DNA of 64,000 bases from Actinoalloteichus caeruleus DSM 43889 (GCF_000429185.2 NZ_AUBJ02000001.1:5890001-5954000); one strand, 5' to 3'. Positions 1 through 8,994 are shown, counted from the stretch's first letter. The notes: generated by a model not told the origin, from the sequence alone. Numbers and translations: made by a program.

Positions 1-139
1 CGGCCCACCGGCCGGCCCGTCGCCGGTTCAGCCCGCGGCCCGAGGCGCGGCGGGTGGGCGCCAGTCGGGTACGGCGGCCGGACCTCGAACCACCAGGCAT
101 GGACGGATGCGCCGCGCCGCCGACCGTGCCGGAGGTGGA

Positions 140-604
140 TCAGTACCAGTCCGTGCAGGTCGGCACCTGGCGGGAGAACGCGCAGGCCCGCGCCTCGTCC
201 AGCCCCCACCGGTTGGGCACCATGCCCGTCCACTCGGTCACCCCCGACGTCGCGATGGTGGCCCCGTGCCGCCGCTCCTGGGTGTTCTCCACGCTGATCA
301 CGTCTCCGTTGGTCGACCGGGAGACCCGCGTCCACGAGGCGTGGCAGCGGGGGCTGTACCGGTGTTCGAGATACCCGCCGCCGGCGAGGTCCCGCCACCC
401 GTTCTTCGGGGTGTAGGCATCGGAGGCGCACCGGGTGACCAGCGGGTCCTGCCCGAGGCAGTCCTCCTCGGAGCATGCGGGAGCGGACATCCCGAGGGCA
501 CCGGGCGGCGGGTCCACGACGTTGGCCTGGGCGGTGGGGGTGAGCAGGACGGCGACCACGGCGACGGCGATCACGAGTGCCTGGCGGCGGATGCGGAATC
601 GCAT
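140..604 (-). CDS. small secreted DUF2690-family protein
   Basis: The product is 154 residues. Residues 1-27 form a typical signal peptide: a basic MRFRIRR start, a hydrophobic stretch, and a cut near TAQA. The mature part has regularly spaced cysteines and ends in CTDWY; the segments DPLVTRC and HRYSPRCHASWTR match the DUF2690 (YjfA-like) family of small exported actinobacterial proteins. The ATG at 604 is preferred because GGGAGG lies 6 bases upstream, although the frame stays open further upstream. The family has no established biochemical role, so none is assigned beyond an extracellular location. The gene stands alone, with the HAD gene upstream on the same strand across a 476-base gap. 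Confidence 0.8.
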   Translation of the reverse strand: MRFRIRRQALVIAVAVVAVLLTPTAQANVVDPPPGALGMSAPACSEEDCLGQDPLVTRCASDAYTPKNGWRDLAGGGYLEHRYSPRCHASWTRVSRSTNGDVISVENTQERRHGATIATSGVTEWTGMVPNRWGLDEARACAFSRQVPTCTDWY

Positions 605-1080
605 GTGGATCCTCCCGACGAGCGGTCCCCACGCGACCACGCGGGGAAGCGGAGCGACTCGATGCGTGTTCCGCCAGCCGGCGCCCAGCGGCGGGCGCGG
701 TGATCCGCCGGCGCGGAGCGTGGACTGGCCGAACCTCGTCACGGATGCGACCGGCGGCTGGGGGAGGACAGCACGAGGTCGGCGCGCCGTTGACCGCTCC
801 CACGGTAGACGGGAGCGGGCTCCCCGACTATCCACCGTTCGGTGTCGTCCCCGCGCTGGGTCGGCGGAACGACGCACTCCGAGGCGCTGGTCAGCGTGAC
901 GGGCTCGGTCACCGAGGCCACCAGCGGTCCGCCCGGACCAGGAGGCGGGTGCCGCCCCCGACGGCCGTCCCGCCCCCGTGCTGGGCGAGCGTTCCCCTCG
1001 GCAGTCGGGACCCCGCCGCCCCCAACCCCCACCGAACCCGCCAGCGCACCCCGCCGCCCGCGGGCTCCGGCCGACGGCGC
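605..1080. other. gene-free stretch between DUF2690 and HAD genes
   Basis: No recognisable gene was found. Open frames exist on both strands, as expected at this G+C content, but their translations are Arg/Pro/Gly-rich and match no family. The promoter of the downstream DUF2690 gene should lie here. Confidence 0.5.
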
Positions 1081-1788
1081 TCAGGCCGTCAGGATCGCCT
1101 CCCGCACCAGGGCCAGGTCCTCCAGGTTCGCCAGCACGCGCACGGCCCCCGCGTCCCGCAGGTCGGCGACCGAGTAGACGCCGGTCGCCACCCCGACCAC
1201 CCTGGCTCCGCCCCGCAGCCCCGCGAGCACGTCGTGCGGGGTGTCACCGACCAGCACCGAGGTCTCCTCGGTGGCGGTGCGACCCGTGACCGCCCGGTGG
1301 CGGCGGCGGGCGATCCCCACCAGCTCCGCCCGGTCGTGCGCGTCGTCGCCGTAGGCACCGCTGGCCAGGTCCAGGAGGCCGTCGAGGCCGAAGGCACGCA
1401 GTTTCACCTCGGCGACCTCCAGGGTGTTGCCGGTCAGCACGCTCTGGTGGACGCGGGGGTCGGCCGCCAACGACCGCAGGGCCGCCTCCGCCCCTGGCAG
1501 CGCCCAGCCGAGTGCCGCGAGTTCCCCCTCCCCCTCCCGGTAGGCGGCGGTGCGCGCGGCGGACAGCCGGGCGACCAGGTCCTCGGTGGGCTCCAGCCCG
1601 TGCAGGGCGAGGGTGTCGTGGATGATGTCCAACTCGGTGCGACCGTGCACGTCGGCCAGGGCGCGCAGCGGCCGTCCCACCACCCGCGGGAAGATCCGCT
1701 CGTACACCAGCCGGCCGAAGCCCCGGTTCTCGATCAGCGTGTGGTCGATGTCCCACAGGACGAGGCGGGTGTCCTCGGCGGTCGTCAT
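1081..1788 (-). CDS. HAD-superfamily hydrolase (phosphatase-like)
   Basis: The product is 235 residues with the HAD order of motifs. Motif I, LWDIDHTLIE near residue 12, carries the nucleophile Asp and the second Asp. Motif II is SVLTGNT, and motif IV is VGDTPHDVLAG near the C-terminus. The helical cap between motifs I and II is of subfamily-I type, as in phosphoglycolate phosphatase or beta-phosphoglucomutase relatives. The reaction is probably hydrolysis of a small phosphomonoester in the cytoplasm; the substrate cannot be read from the sequence. The ATG at 1788 is chosen because the motif-I strand begins ten residues later, while the upstream extension is Arg-rich and unlike the family. 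Confidence 0.82.
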   Translation of the reverse strand: MTTAEDTRLVLWDIDHTLIENRGFGRLVYERIFPRVVGRPLRALADVHGRTELDIIHDTLALHGLEPTEDLVARLSAARTAAYREGEGELAALGWALPGAEAALRSLAADPRVHQSVLTGNTLEVAEVKLRAFGLDGLLDLASGAYGDDAHDRAELVGIARRRHRAVTGRTATEETSVLVGDTPHDVLAGLRGGARVVGVATGVYSVADLRDAGAVRVLANLEDLALVREAILTA

Positions 1789-2067
1789 GACCACCAGTCT
1801 CGCAGGCCGGTCGGGCTCGCGTCGCCACCCGAGTCGCCCCGCACGGAACATCACGGGTGCTCCGGGACGCCCGTCCCGGCAACCCGCGCGCCGTTCCCGG
1901 CCGTGCCCGCCCGGGGCGTTGGCCCCGCTCGGGACGAGGTCACCGGCGCGCCGGCGACGATTCCCGGTGCCGGTCCCCGCCGGTCAGCCCCAGTCAGCGC
2001 GGCCGGCGAGGCGCTGGCCGCTCCCACCGGAGGTCGAGCCCGCCACCGTCGGGCGGACGGCCCCGCC

Positions 2068-2622
2068 TCACGGCCCCGCAGGCAGGGGAGCGTCCTCCGG
2101 GGGCGCCTGCTCGGGGATCCGACCCCGGCGCACGGTGAGCAGCCGGGTGATCCCACCACCCTCCTCGGTGAAGTCCCGGACGGCCTCGAAGCCCGCGGCG
2201 GCCAGCACGACCAGCGATCGGGTGTTCAGGACGTCGACGGTGGCGTGCAGTTCGGGGAGGCGGCGTACCGCGAAGGCCTGCCGCAGCAGCCCGCCGACAA
2301 GCTCCCGGCCCAGACCCCGCCCCCAGACCGCACGGGCGAGCGCGTAGATCAGTTCGTGGCCCTCCGCGCGCGAGCAGGGCTTGAGCTCGGCGTGGCCGAC
2401 GTGCGCACCGTCGAGCCAGACCGCCCAGACGTCGAACCGGCGAGTCGGGTACACGTCGGTGAGGACGCGGTGGAACAGCGCGCGGTCCGCCGCCTCGGTC
2501 TGGAGGCCGTCGCCCACGTACCGGACGACCTCCTCGTCCTGGAAGAGCCGGACGAAGCTCTCCTCGTCCTCCCGCACGTAGGGTTTGAGGAGGAGGCGGT
2601 CGGTGCGCACCACGTCCGTCAT
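2068..2622 (-). CDS. GNAT-family N-acetyltransferase (RimJ/RimL-like)
   Basis: The 184-residue product begins RTDRLLLKPYVREDEES, the usual N-terminal strand of RimJ/RimL-type GNAT proteins. The acetyl-CoA binding loop is near GRGLGRELVGGLL. The later part, VDVLNTRSLVVLAAAGFEAV, is the standard C-terminal motif in which an Asn precedes the last helix. The enzyme should transfer an acetyl group from acetyl-CoA to an amine; the acceptor is unknown. It is divergent from the gene starting at 2750, and the 127 bases between them must hold both promoters. Confidence 0.8.
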   Translation of the reverse strand: MTDVVRTDRLLLKPYVREDEESFVRLFQDEEVVRYVGDGLQTEAADRALFHRVLTDVYPTRRFDVWAVWLDGAHVGHAELKPCSRAEGHELIYALARAVWGRGLGRELVGGLLRQAFAVRRLPELHATVDVLNTRSLVVLAAAGFEAVRDFTEEGGGITRLLTVRRGRIPEQAPPEDAPLPAGP

Positions 2623-2749
2623 GACCGCCACCGTAGGCAGGGAGGGGCTCCGCGACCACCGAGTTTCCGGGCGCGCGGCGGGAGGACATGATCGCCGGCG
2701 GGAGTGTCCGCCCGTCGGGGGCGTTTTCCGGCCGGTAGCGTGCTGGGTC

Positions 2750-3514
2750 ATGGCGGACATCGAGCAGAGAGTTGTCGCGCTGCGCGCCGAGGCCGAGTCC
2801 GGGGACGCCGGGGCCGCGGCCGAACTGGGGCGGCTGCTGTGCGTGCGTCCCGCGCTCTCCGACGCGGACGACGTCGAGGACCTGTGGCCCAGCGAACGGT
2901 GGCTGCGGGCCGCGCTGCGGGAACGCCCGGGTGACAGCGTGACCACGAACCTGCTGGCCAGTCGCCTCGTGCAGCAGATCGACGCCATCCACGAGACCGA
3001 CCTGACCCTGGGGGAGGAGTCGGCGCGGGACGGTGTCGAACGTCGGCGGAGCGAGGCCCTCGCCCTCTACGACCGGGTGCTGGACGTCAACGTCGCCGAC
3101 CCGGCGGCCTCCGCAGGACTGGCGGCGTTGCGCGCCGCCGCCAGCGACGAGGAGCCGTCGGCCGACGAGCTGCGCCAGTCCCGCTACAGCTGGTACCTCG
3201 TCGAGGTCGACACCGGGAGCGGAGCGGTCAGCTACGTGGAACAACTCGTGGTGACCGACCCCGACGAGCTCAGGTGGGCCTGCGACCGCTTCTTCCACAC
3301 CTACGGGTCGCTGGCCGGAACCACGCTGATGACCTTCCAGGCCGGTGAGGAGGACGAGCGCATCGAACTGGCCGAGCTGGGCGAGGACGCCCAGCCCCAC
3401 TGGGACACCGTGCGCATCCCGCCGCTGCGCGGAGAACCGCTCCCGGTGGCGCACCCCGTTCGGGTGGGCAGGATGGTCAGCCACTACGGCTACACGGTGC
3501 ACGCCTACTTCTGA
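2750..3514 (+). CDS. hypothetical protein with TPR-like helical N-terminus
   Basis: This 254-residue acidic cytoplasmic protein was not matched to a named family. Residues 1-130 are alpha-helical and repeat-like: AAAELGRLLCVRP, then WLRAALRERPGD, then ALALYDRVLDVNVADPAASAGLAALR, which resembles a short TPR or SEL1-like array. Residues 145-254 look like a separate alpha/beta domain, with SYVEQLVVTDPDELRWACD and a C-terminus rich in Tyr and His. There is no signal peptide or membrane segment. The ATG at 2750 begins the acidic helical part and the upstream frame is basic, so this start is preferred. It may be a protein-interaction module; no function is claimed. Confidence 0.6.
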   Translation: MADIEQRVVALRAEAESGDAGAAAELGRLLCVRPALSDADDVEDLWPSERWLRAALRERPGDSVTTNLLASRLVQQIDAIHETDLTLGEESARDGVERRRSEALALYDRVLDVNVADPAASAGLAALRAAASDEEPSADELRQSRYSWYLVEVDTGSGAVSYVEQLVVTDPDELRWACDRFFHTYGSLAGTTLMTFQAGEEDERIELAELGEDAQPHWDTVRIPPLRGEPLPVAHPVRVGRMVSHYGYTVHAYF

Positions 3515-3619
3515 GCGACGGAGTCCACGGGCGGGTGTGACGACGCGACACTCCTTGGACGGAAGGATATTGAGTCGAGGGCTTCGCCTCCGCTCAACCA
3601 CAACGGGCCGGCCATTGGG

Positions 3620-3683
3620 GCTGAGGTGAGCGGTGTTTCGCCATGAACGTTAGCTCGCCTAGCGAGTTTCGCTCATCCTCAGC
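3620..3683. repeat. nested inverted repeat between convergent genes
   Basis: The left arm GCTGAGGTGAGCG (3620-3632) pairs with the right arm CGCTCATCCTCAGC (3670-3683) with one bulged base. Inside lies a second perfect hairpin, CTCGC-CTA-GCGAG (3654-3666). The element sits between the ends of the convergent genes at 3514 and 3741, at the edge of the lower-G+C restriction-modification island. It may act as a two-way terminator or be a trace of the insertion boundary; the sequence alone does not decide. Confidence 0.5.
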
Positions 3684-3740
3684 GCGTGGTGAGGAACCAG
3701 TGGTCCACGCGTAATAGGTATTGCGTAGCGTGGCGAAGTG

Positions 3741-4577
3741 TCAAGAACTGTTCGTATCGTCTTCGCTCTCTTCGGTGATCAGTCCCGCCTCTCCGTACTG
3801 AGGGGTGACCTCGGTTGCGGCCCCTCGCCGATAATAGCTCAAAGCGCTGGGGTAAATTCGAGGTTCGGGGTACATGATGGCGCGACCTGGAAGGATGGTA
3901 ATCTGCCAGTCCTCGGGGAGTGCCGCTGTGGTCAGCCTGAAAACTTGATCGATGGATAGCGTGTCCGAGCTGTCCACTATGCCGCGAAAACTCTTGCTGT
4001 GTCCTTTCTTGTCGTAGCGGAACGTGTATGGGATTCTCTTGCTCGCTTCGATCAGTAATTCGCCTACTTCAACTTTCCCTGAGGGTAGCCCAGAGATTTT
4101 CCGGTCCACGTCAATGGGGTATAGTGCGTCAAAATGGTTCTCCTTGACCAGGGTTTCGTCGCGCCTTTTTCCTGGGTCTTTGTTTCCAAATCCGTTGTTA
4201 TTCCAGATGGCCAGTCCATTTTTGCGGTGTGTCTTGATGAGTAGTCTTTCCGGTGCGAGTGCCGAAAAATCTTCGGCGACGTAGAGGCAGGTGAACTTCA
4301 TGTCCTGTAGGGATATGTTTCGCCGACCTGACACTTTTCGGAGGTGCTGGTGGATCCTGCTGGGAAGCGGTTGGTCGGCCTTGCCGACGTAGACGAGCTC
4401 CTCGCGGTGGTAGAGCTGGTAGACGCCTGCTGTCCTCTCGACGCAGTCCAGGTTCTCAGTTGTGAGCGGAGCTGGCGTGAGCTTGTCCAATGATTCGGCG
4501 AGCTGGTCCCCGAGTGCCTTCGTGATGCTGAGTCGAAAATCACTGAAGTGAACGCTTCTAGGGGGGCTTGGTGTCAC
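3741..4577 (-). CDS. Eco29kI-family type II restriction endonuclease (GIY-YIG nuclease)
   Basis: From the GTG at 4577 the product is 278 residues. It carries GVYQLYH and LVYVGKA (the two tyrosine strands of a GIY-YIG core), then SRIHQHL (Arg and His four apart), a Glu in LAPERLLI, an Asn-rich stretch AIWNNNGFGNKDPGK, and HFDALYP. This is the full catalytic set and signature of the Eco29kI family, whose characterised members cut CCGCGG. The partner methyltransferase is divergent at 4696, so this is a complete type II system. The frame runs open to an ATG at 4697 that would overlap the partner's start. The GTG at 4577, preceded by AGAAGGGA, is preferred because it leaves room for promoters. G+C is visibly lower than in flanking genes, which suggests recent transfer. 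Confidence 0.85.
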   Translation of the reverse strand: MTPSPPRSVHFSDFRLSITKALGDQLAESLDKLTPAPLTTENLDCVERTAGVYQLYHREELVYVGKADQPLPSRIHQHLRKVSGRRNISLQDMKFTCLYVAEDFSALAPERLLIKTHRKNGLAIWNNNGFGNKDPGKRRDETLVKENHFDALYPIDVDRKISGLPSGKVEVGELLIEASKRIPYTFRYDKKGHSKSFRGIVDSSDTLSIDQVFRLTTAALPEDWQITILPGRAIMYPEPRIYPSALSYYRRGAATEVTPQYGEAGLITEESEDDTNSS

Positions 4578-4695
4578 CTTGTCGGTCCCTTCTGCTCTCC
4601 TCGCAGTGCGCACCTTACGTGATCCGAGCGACACGATGGGTTGGAAGTTCTGGGCCGGTTCATCCTTCGCAGTAAGGCCGCGGTACGATTTTGGC

Positions 4696-6057
4696 ATGTC
4701 TGAGCAGCAAGTACCCGCTGTAGAAGGTGGCCGCTCCAGTGTGGAGCTGTTCGCGGGTGGTGGTGGTCTGGCGATGGGGGTTCATCGCGCGGGGTTCCGG
4801 TCTCTGCTGTTCAACGAGTTCGACAAGCGTGCTTGTGAGACCCTCGAGGCGAGCGCGCCGCGCATCCTGGGTTCCGAAGGGGTGCGACGTGTCATGGACA
4901 CCCGTCCGATTCCTCCCGGGCGTGGGGAGCCGGCTCCGCTCTATCCTGGTGACGTTCGAGATCTCGATTTCAGTGCTTTTAGGGGGCGGGTGGACGTTCT
5001 TGCGGGCGGGCCGCCGTGTCAGCCGTTTAGTGCCGGTGGTGCGGCGAAGGGTGACGAGGACAGGCGAAACATGTTTCCCGCCATGTTCAAGGCAGTTCGC
5101 GAGATACGCCCCAAGGTCGTAATTTGCGAAAATGTTCGCGGACTGCTGCGGAAGTCCTTTCGTGAATACTTTGAGTACATAAAGCGCGAGCTTTCGTTGC
5201 CGGCTGTTGAGCGTGGATCCATCGTTAGATGGGAGGATCATAATGATAGGTTGCGTACGCTGATTGAGGCTGGGGGAGGTGGAGGGCTGGACGAGAAATA
5301 CGCGGTCCGACATATTCCCGTGAATGCGGCAGACTACGGTGTCCCGCAAATTCGTCATCGTGTTATCATTGTCGCCTTTCGGCGGGATCTTGGCGTCGAT
5401 GTGGATCGATTTGTTGCGGAGGTGCAGAAGGCTCCGTTTAGTGAAGAGGCCTTGCATCGAACCATGCTCAAGGGGGGATCTTACTGGAAGCGTCACGGTG
5501 ATGTACCTGGATATGTTCGGGAAGAGGTCATTTCTCGTCTTCCTCGGGGTCTTGAGTCAGAGGACAAGAATGATGAACTTGGTGTACTGCCGTGGAGGAC
5601 GTTGCGCGACGCTGTGAGAGGCTACGGTACTGGAACTTATCTTCCTTCCCTTCCAGCGATAGACCTGGAAAAGTTGGACAGGAAGACCGAGCAAGGCGGT
5701 AGCATCACCGACCATGTGGGGTGGCCCAACGCGCGCATCTACAAGGGGCACACCCCGAACGAGCTGGACCGGCCCGCGAAGACTGTCAAAGCGGGGGTTC
5801 ACGGTGTTCCGGGAGGAGAGTCGGTCGTTCTCCTGGACGAACGTAAGCAGGAAGTGGGTTCGCCAGACGGGTGGCGCAGGCTACATCGCTACATGACGGT
5901 CCGTGAAGCGGCACGCGTCATGACCTTCCCTGACGAGTGGCAGGGGGCGGGACCGCGGGGTGAGAAGATGCGTCAACTCGGCAACGCGGTTCCAGTGGTG
6001 CTCGCCGAGTTCATCGCGAACAAGGTAGCTGAGGCTCTTGAAATGGTCGGGCACTAG
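4696..6057 (+). CDS. C5-cytosine DNA methyltransferase of the type II system
   Basis: The 453-residue product has the C5-methyltransferase motifs in order. These are motif I VELFAGGGGLAMG at 16-28, motif IV GGPPCQPFSAGG with catalytic Cys108, motif VI ENVRGLL at 145-151, motif VIII YGVPQIRHRVIIVAF near 215, and motifs IX-X MTVREAARVMTFPDEW and QLGNAVPVVLA at the end. The variable target-recognition region lies between VIII and IX, roughly residues 230-380. It should transfer methyl from S-adenosylmethionine to cytosine C5 and so protect host DNA from the divergent endonuclease. A CCGCGG hexamer lies at 4678-4683, twelve bases before the ATG. The vsr gene follows 3 bases after the stop. Codon use is less G+C-biased than in surrounding genes. 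Confidence 0.93.
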   Translation: MSEQQVPAVEGGRSSVELFAGGGGLAMGVHRAGFRSLLFNEFDKRACETLEASAPRILGSEGVRRVMDTRPIPPGRGEPAPLYPGDVRDLDFSAFRGRVDVLAGGPPCQPFSAGGAAKGDEDRRNMFPAMFKAVREIRPKVVICENVRGLLRKSFREYFEYIKRELSLPAVERGSIVRWEDHNDRLRTLIEAGGGGGLDEKYAVRHIPVNAADYGVPQIRHRVIIVAFRRDLGVDVDRFVAEVQKAPFSEEALHRTMLKGGSYWKRHGDVPGYVREEVISRLPRGLESEDKNDELGVLPWRTLRDAVRGYGTGTYLPSLPAIDLEKLDRKTEQGGSITDHVGWPNARIYKGHTPNELDRPAKTVKAGVHGVPGGESVVLLDERKQEVGSPDGWRRLHRYMTVREAARVMTFPDEWQGAGPRGEKMRQLGNAVPVVLAEFIANKVAEALEMVGH

Positions 6058-6060
6058 GCG

Positions 6061-6846
6061 GTGACGATGAACCTCTCGAGTCGCGCCTGGAAGGCCGCTT
6101 GGCCAACGGCGCGAGCCTACAAGCCGCGACGAGGCGTCAAACCTTCCGCTGAGCAGGACCGTGCCGCGGGTGGGCACCATCGGCGGGCTGTCGCACTAGG
6201 AGATGGCCGCTTCGCACGGGCGTCGGTCTCCCTCAGGTTGGCGAAGGGGCAGCGACGGATTCGGGCCTATCTTCGCTGGTCGGAGGGCGGAAAGACCGAG
6301 GAGCGGTACATCGGCGAGGTAGACCAGGCAACACGGTCTCGAAACCTAGCTGACGCCTGGCGTCTGGCTCTCGATCGAGGTTTGGTTGGTGAAGAGCCGC
6401 TCCCACCACAGTCGAAGGCGTCGTCAAGAAGCGCGCGGGCAGTCATGCGAGCGAATCGCAGGCGAGACACCGGCCCCGAGATCGCCCTTCGGTCCCTGCT
6501 CCATAAAGCGGGGCTGCGCTACCGAGTGGACGTCTGCCCCTTGGGTACAACTCGGCGTAGAGCCGACATCGTCTTTCCGCGCAAGCGCGTAGCTGTATTC
6601 GTGGATGGCTGTTTCTGGCATGGCTGCCCCGAGCACCTTCGGGCAGCTAGGACGAACGCAGATGCGTGGGCGGCGAAACTCGAGGGGAATCGGGTTCGAG
6701 ACGCCGAAACCAATCGGCTGTTGCGTGACGCCGGTTGGTCTGTCATCAGGGTGTGGGAACACGAGGACCCAGCGGATGCGGCCGAACGGATCAGCCGTGT
6801 AGTGCGAGCGGGGGAGACGTTCGAAAGCGACCGGGCATCGGAGTGA
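6061..6846 (+). CDS. vsr: Vsr-type very short patch mismatch endonuclease with N-terminal extension
   Basis: The C-terminal half is a clear Vsr endonuclease. MRANRRRDTGPEIALRSLL is followed by RADIVFPRKRVAVFVDG with the catalytic Asp, FWHGCPEH with the zinc/metal ligands, and LRDAGWSVIRVWEHE. Vsr nicks beside T:G mismatches that arise when 5-methylcytosine deaminates, which fits its place 3 bases after a C5-methyltransferase. The protein is about 261 residues against roughly 140-150 for the enterobacterial enzyme. The extra N-terminal ~125 residues hold a separate module, RIRAYLRWS...RYIGEV...NLADAW, also seen in other actinobacterial Vsr proteins by recollection. A start at GTG 6061 or ATG 6067 is possible; both couple to the upstream stop. 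Confidence 0.9.
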   Translation: MTMNLSSRAWKAAWPTARAYKPRRGVKPSAEQDRAAGGHHRRAVALGDGRFARASVSLRLAKGQRRIRAYLRWSEGGKTEERYIGEVDQATRSRNLADAWRLALDRGLVGEEPLPPQSKASSRSARAVMRANRRRDTGPEIALRSLLHKAGLRYRVDVCPLGTTRRRADIVFPRKRVAVFVDGCFWHGCPEHLRAARTNADAWAAKLEGNRVRDAETNRLLRDAGWSVIRVWEHEDPADAAERISRVVRAGETFESDRASE

Positions 6847-6976
6847 GGGCGCACACCAGCTCAAACCAGTCCGCGGTATGGCTACAACTGGGCTCCAACC
6901 GTGGACAGTCGTGCCCTGAGTGAGTACCGACAATGTGCGGTGGCGGTGAACCGTATTGGTGGAGCGGGAGTGAATG

Positions 6977-7009
6977 GCCAGCCCCCATCCTTGAGTGGAG
7001 GGGGCTGGC
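6977..7009. terminator. hairpin terminator between vsr and lpdA
   Basis: GCCAGCCCCC (6977-6986) pairs perfectly with GGGGGCTGGC (7000-7009) around a 13-base loop. The two flanking genes converge, so it can serve both strands. There is no T tract, which is common for actinobacterial hairpins. Confidence 0.75.
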
Positions 7010-7016
7010 TCACCGC

Positions 7017-8414
7017 TCAGAAGTTGATCATGTGGCCGGCGAGGCCGTGGACGGCCTCCTTGACGGCCTCACCCAGCGTCGGGTGGGCGTGCACGTTCCG
7101 GGCGATCTCGTGCACCGTCAGGTCCCACTGCTGGGCCAGCGTCAGCTCGGGCAGCAGCTCGGTGACGTCCGGGCCGATGAGGTGCGCCCCGAGCAGCTCG
7201 CCGTGCGTGGCGTCGCTGAGGATCTTCACGAAGCCACCGGAGTCGCCCAGGCCGTGCGCCTTGCCGTTGGCCATGAACGGGAACTTCGCGACCTTGACGT
7301 CGAAGCCCTGTTCCCGGGCCTGCTCCTCGGTCCAGCCGAAACTGGCGATCTGCGGCTGGCAGTAGGTGGCCCTGGGGATCATCCGGTAGTCGAGTTCCAT
7401 GGTTTCCGCGCCACCGATCGTCTCCGCGGCGATCACACCCATGGATTCGGCGGTGTGGGCCAGCATCAGCTTCGCGGTGACGTCACCGATCGCGAAGATG
7501 TGCGGCACGTTGGTCCGGCCCCGGCCGTCGATGTCGATCGCGCCCCGGTCTGTGAGGGCGACACCGGTGTTCTCCAGGCCGTAGCCCTCCACCCGAGGCT
7601 GGAAACCGATGGCCTGGAGGACCTTGTCCGCCTCCAGCACCTGCTGCGCGCCGTCCTTGGTGACGGTCACCTTCACCTTCGCGCCGCTGTCGTCGATCGC
7701 GTCGACCCGCGTGGAGGTGAGGATGTCGATGCCCAGCTTCTTGTAGCGCTTGTTCAGCTCGGCGGAGACCTCGGCGTCCTCGTTCGGCACCACCCGGTCC
7801 AGGAACTCCACGATCGTGACGTGCACGCCGTAGTTGTGCATCACGTACGCGAACTCGACACCGATGGCGCCCGCACCGGCGATGATGATGCTCTCCGGCA
7901 GTTCCTCGGTGAGGATCTGCTCCTCGTAGGTCACCACCCGCTCGCTCAGCGACGTGCCGGGGAGCAGCTTGGTGGTGGCGCCGGCCGCGATGATGCAGTG
8001 GTCGAAGGTGACCGTCTCGGTGCCGCCGGCCGTGGTGACCTCGATGGTGTTGGCGTCGGTGAAGGAGCCGCGCCCCTGGAACTCGGTGATCTTGTTCTTC
8101 TTCATCAGGAAGTGCACGCCCTTGACGCGGCCTTCCGCGACGTTCCGGCTGCGCTTGAACGCCGCCGAGTAGTCGAAGGTCACCTGGCCCTCGGTGCGGA
8201 TCCCGTAGGTCGAGGCCTCGTGCTGGAACAGGTGCGCCAGCTCCGCGTTGCGCAGGAGCGCCTTCGACGGGATGCACCCGACGTTGAGGCACACGCCGCC
8301 CCAGTACTTCTCCTCGATGATCGCGGTGCGCAGACCGAGCTGGGCCGACCGAATCGCGGCCACATAGCCACCCGGGCCGGCGCCCAGGACCACAACGTCA
8401 AAGTGCGAGCTCAT
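7017..8414 (-). CDS. lpdA: dihydrolipoamide dehydrogenase (E3)
   Basis: The 465-residue length is normal for the family. FAD binds at [15 protein letters not shown] (7-21). The redox-active disulfide is Cys42/Cys47 in [15 protein letters not shown] binds at [15 protein letters not shown], the second FAD motif is FAIGDV, and the His444-Glu449 pair sits in HAHPTLGEA near the C-terminus. The enzyme reoxidises dihydrolipoamide with NAD+ in the 2-oxo-acid dehydrogenase complexes, and in actinobacteria can also serve the glycine cleavage system. The ATG at 8414 is chosen because the FAD strand starts at residue 5. It is a single gene; no E1 or E2 gene lies beside it. Confidence 0.95.
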   Translation of the reverse strand: MSSHFDVVVLGAGPGGYVAAIRSAQLGLRTAIIEEKYWGGVCLNVGCIPSKALLRNAELAHLFQHEASTYGIRTEGQVTFDYSAAFKRSRNVAEGRVKGVHFLMKKNKITEFQGRGSFTDANTIEVTTAGGTETVTFDHCIIAAGATTKLLPGTSLSERVVTYEEQILTEELPESIIIAGAGAIGVEFAYVMHNYGVHVTIVEFLDRVVPNEDAEVSAELNKRYKKLGIDILTSTRVDAIDDSGAKVKVTVTKDGAQQVLEADKVLQAIGFQPRVEGYGLENTGVALTDRGAIDIDGRGRTNVPHIFAIGDVTAKLMLAHTAESMGVIAAETIGGAETMELDYRMIPRATYCQPQIASFGWTEEQAREQGFDVKVAKFPFMANGKAHGLGDSGGFVKILSDATHGELLGAHLIGPDVTELLPELTLAQQWDLTVHEIARNVHAHPTLGEAVKEAVHGLAGHMINF

Positions 8415-8994
8415 ACCGGGCACCCTATCTAGCGGCGGCAACGGCCTCACGGGGGAGCATCGGGCCGGTCCTGGCTGGTGTGACCCGCCCCACCCACCCG
8501 CGGCCAGATGGCGGTTCCGGCCGTTGACCTGCGTCGGGTATGGCGGGCACCCCGTCCGGGGCGGGAAGTTGGACCGGCCGGACGCGGTGGTCCCGGTGGG
8601 GGCCTGGCGGGCAGGGCCGCGGGGGTGCGCGGGTGGCTGGGGGTCGCGCACCGTCCCACCTCCTGCCGCCTGTCCGGGACCGCGTCCTCCGCGTCGGCCG
8701 GCACATCCGAGCGAACCAGAGCGCCCTCGCGGTGATCAGGGACGTAGGTCCCGTCCTACCGGGGCCTTGGCCATTCCCGCTCCTGCTCCATCCGGAGGGC
8801 GGGGCCGCCCGGTCGCGCCCGGACCTCGGCCGTCGGGTGCGTGCCGCGACCACGTCGGGACACGGAGCCGGGTGGTGCGCCCCCGCGGCCCCCGGTCGTG
8901 GGGGACGTGCCGTTGCCGTCCACGGGCCACCCGGATCGCCGGGGCCGAATTACCGCGCGCCGGGGGACTCGGCGGACGGCTCCGGGAGACGCGG
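8415..8994. other. gene-free stretch upstream of lpdA
   Basis: About 580 bases separate the lpdA start from the end of the ECF operon on the same strand. Frames in it are Arg/Pro/Gly-rich and match nothing. The lpdA promoter is expected here; no clear hairpin terminator for the ECF operon was found. Confidence 0.5.

Noticed and set aside
577-2691. A 704-codon open frame on the plus strand over the HAD and GNAT genes
   Set aside because: It is Arg/Pro/Gly-rich, matches no family and lies antisense to two genes with clear motifs. Long antisense frames are expected at this G+C content.
4578-4697. Start of the restriction endonuclease at ATG 4697
   Set aside because: Possible, but it would overlap the methyltransferase start codon and leave no promoter space; the GTG at 4577 has a better ribosome site and fits the conserved domain. 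Kept as an alternative.
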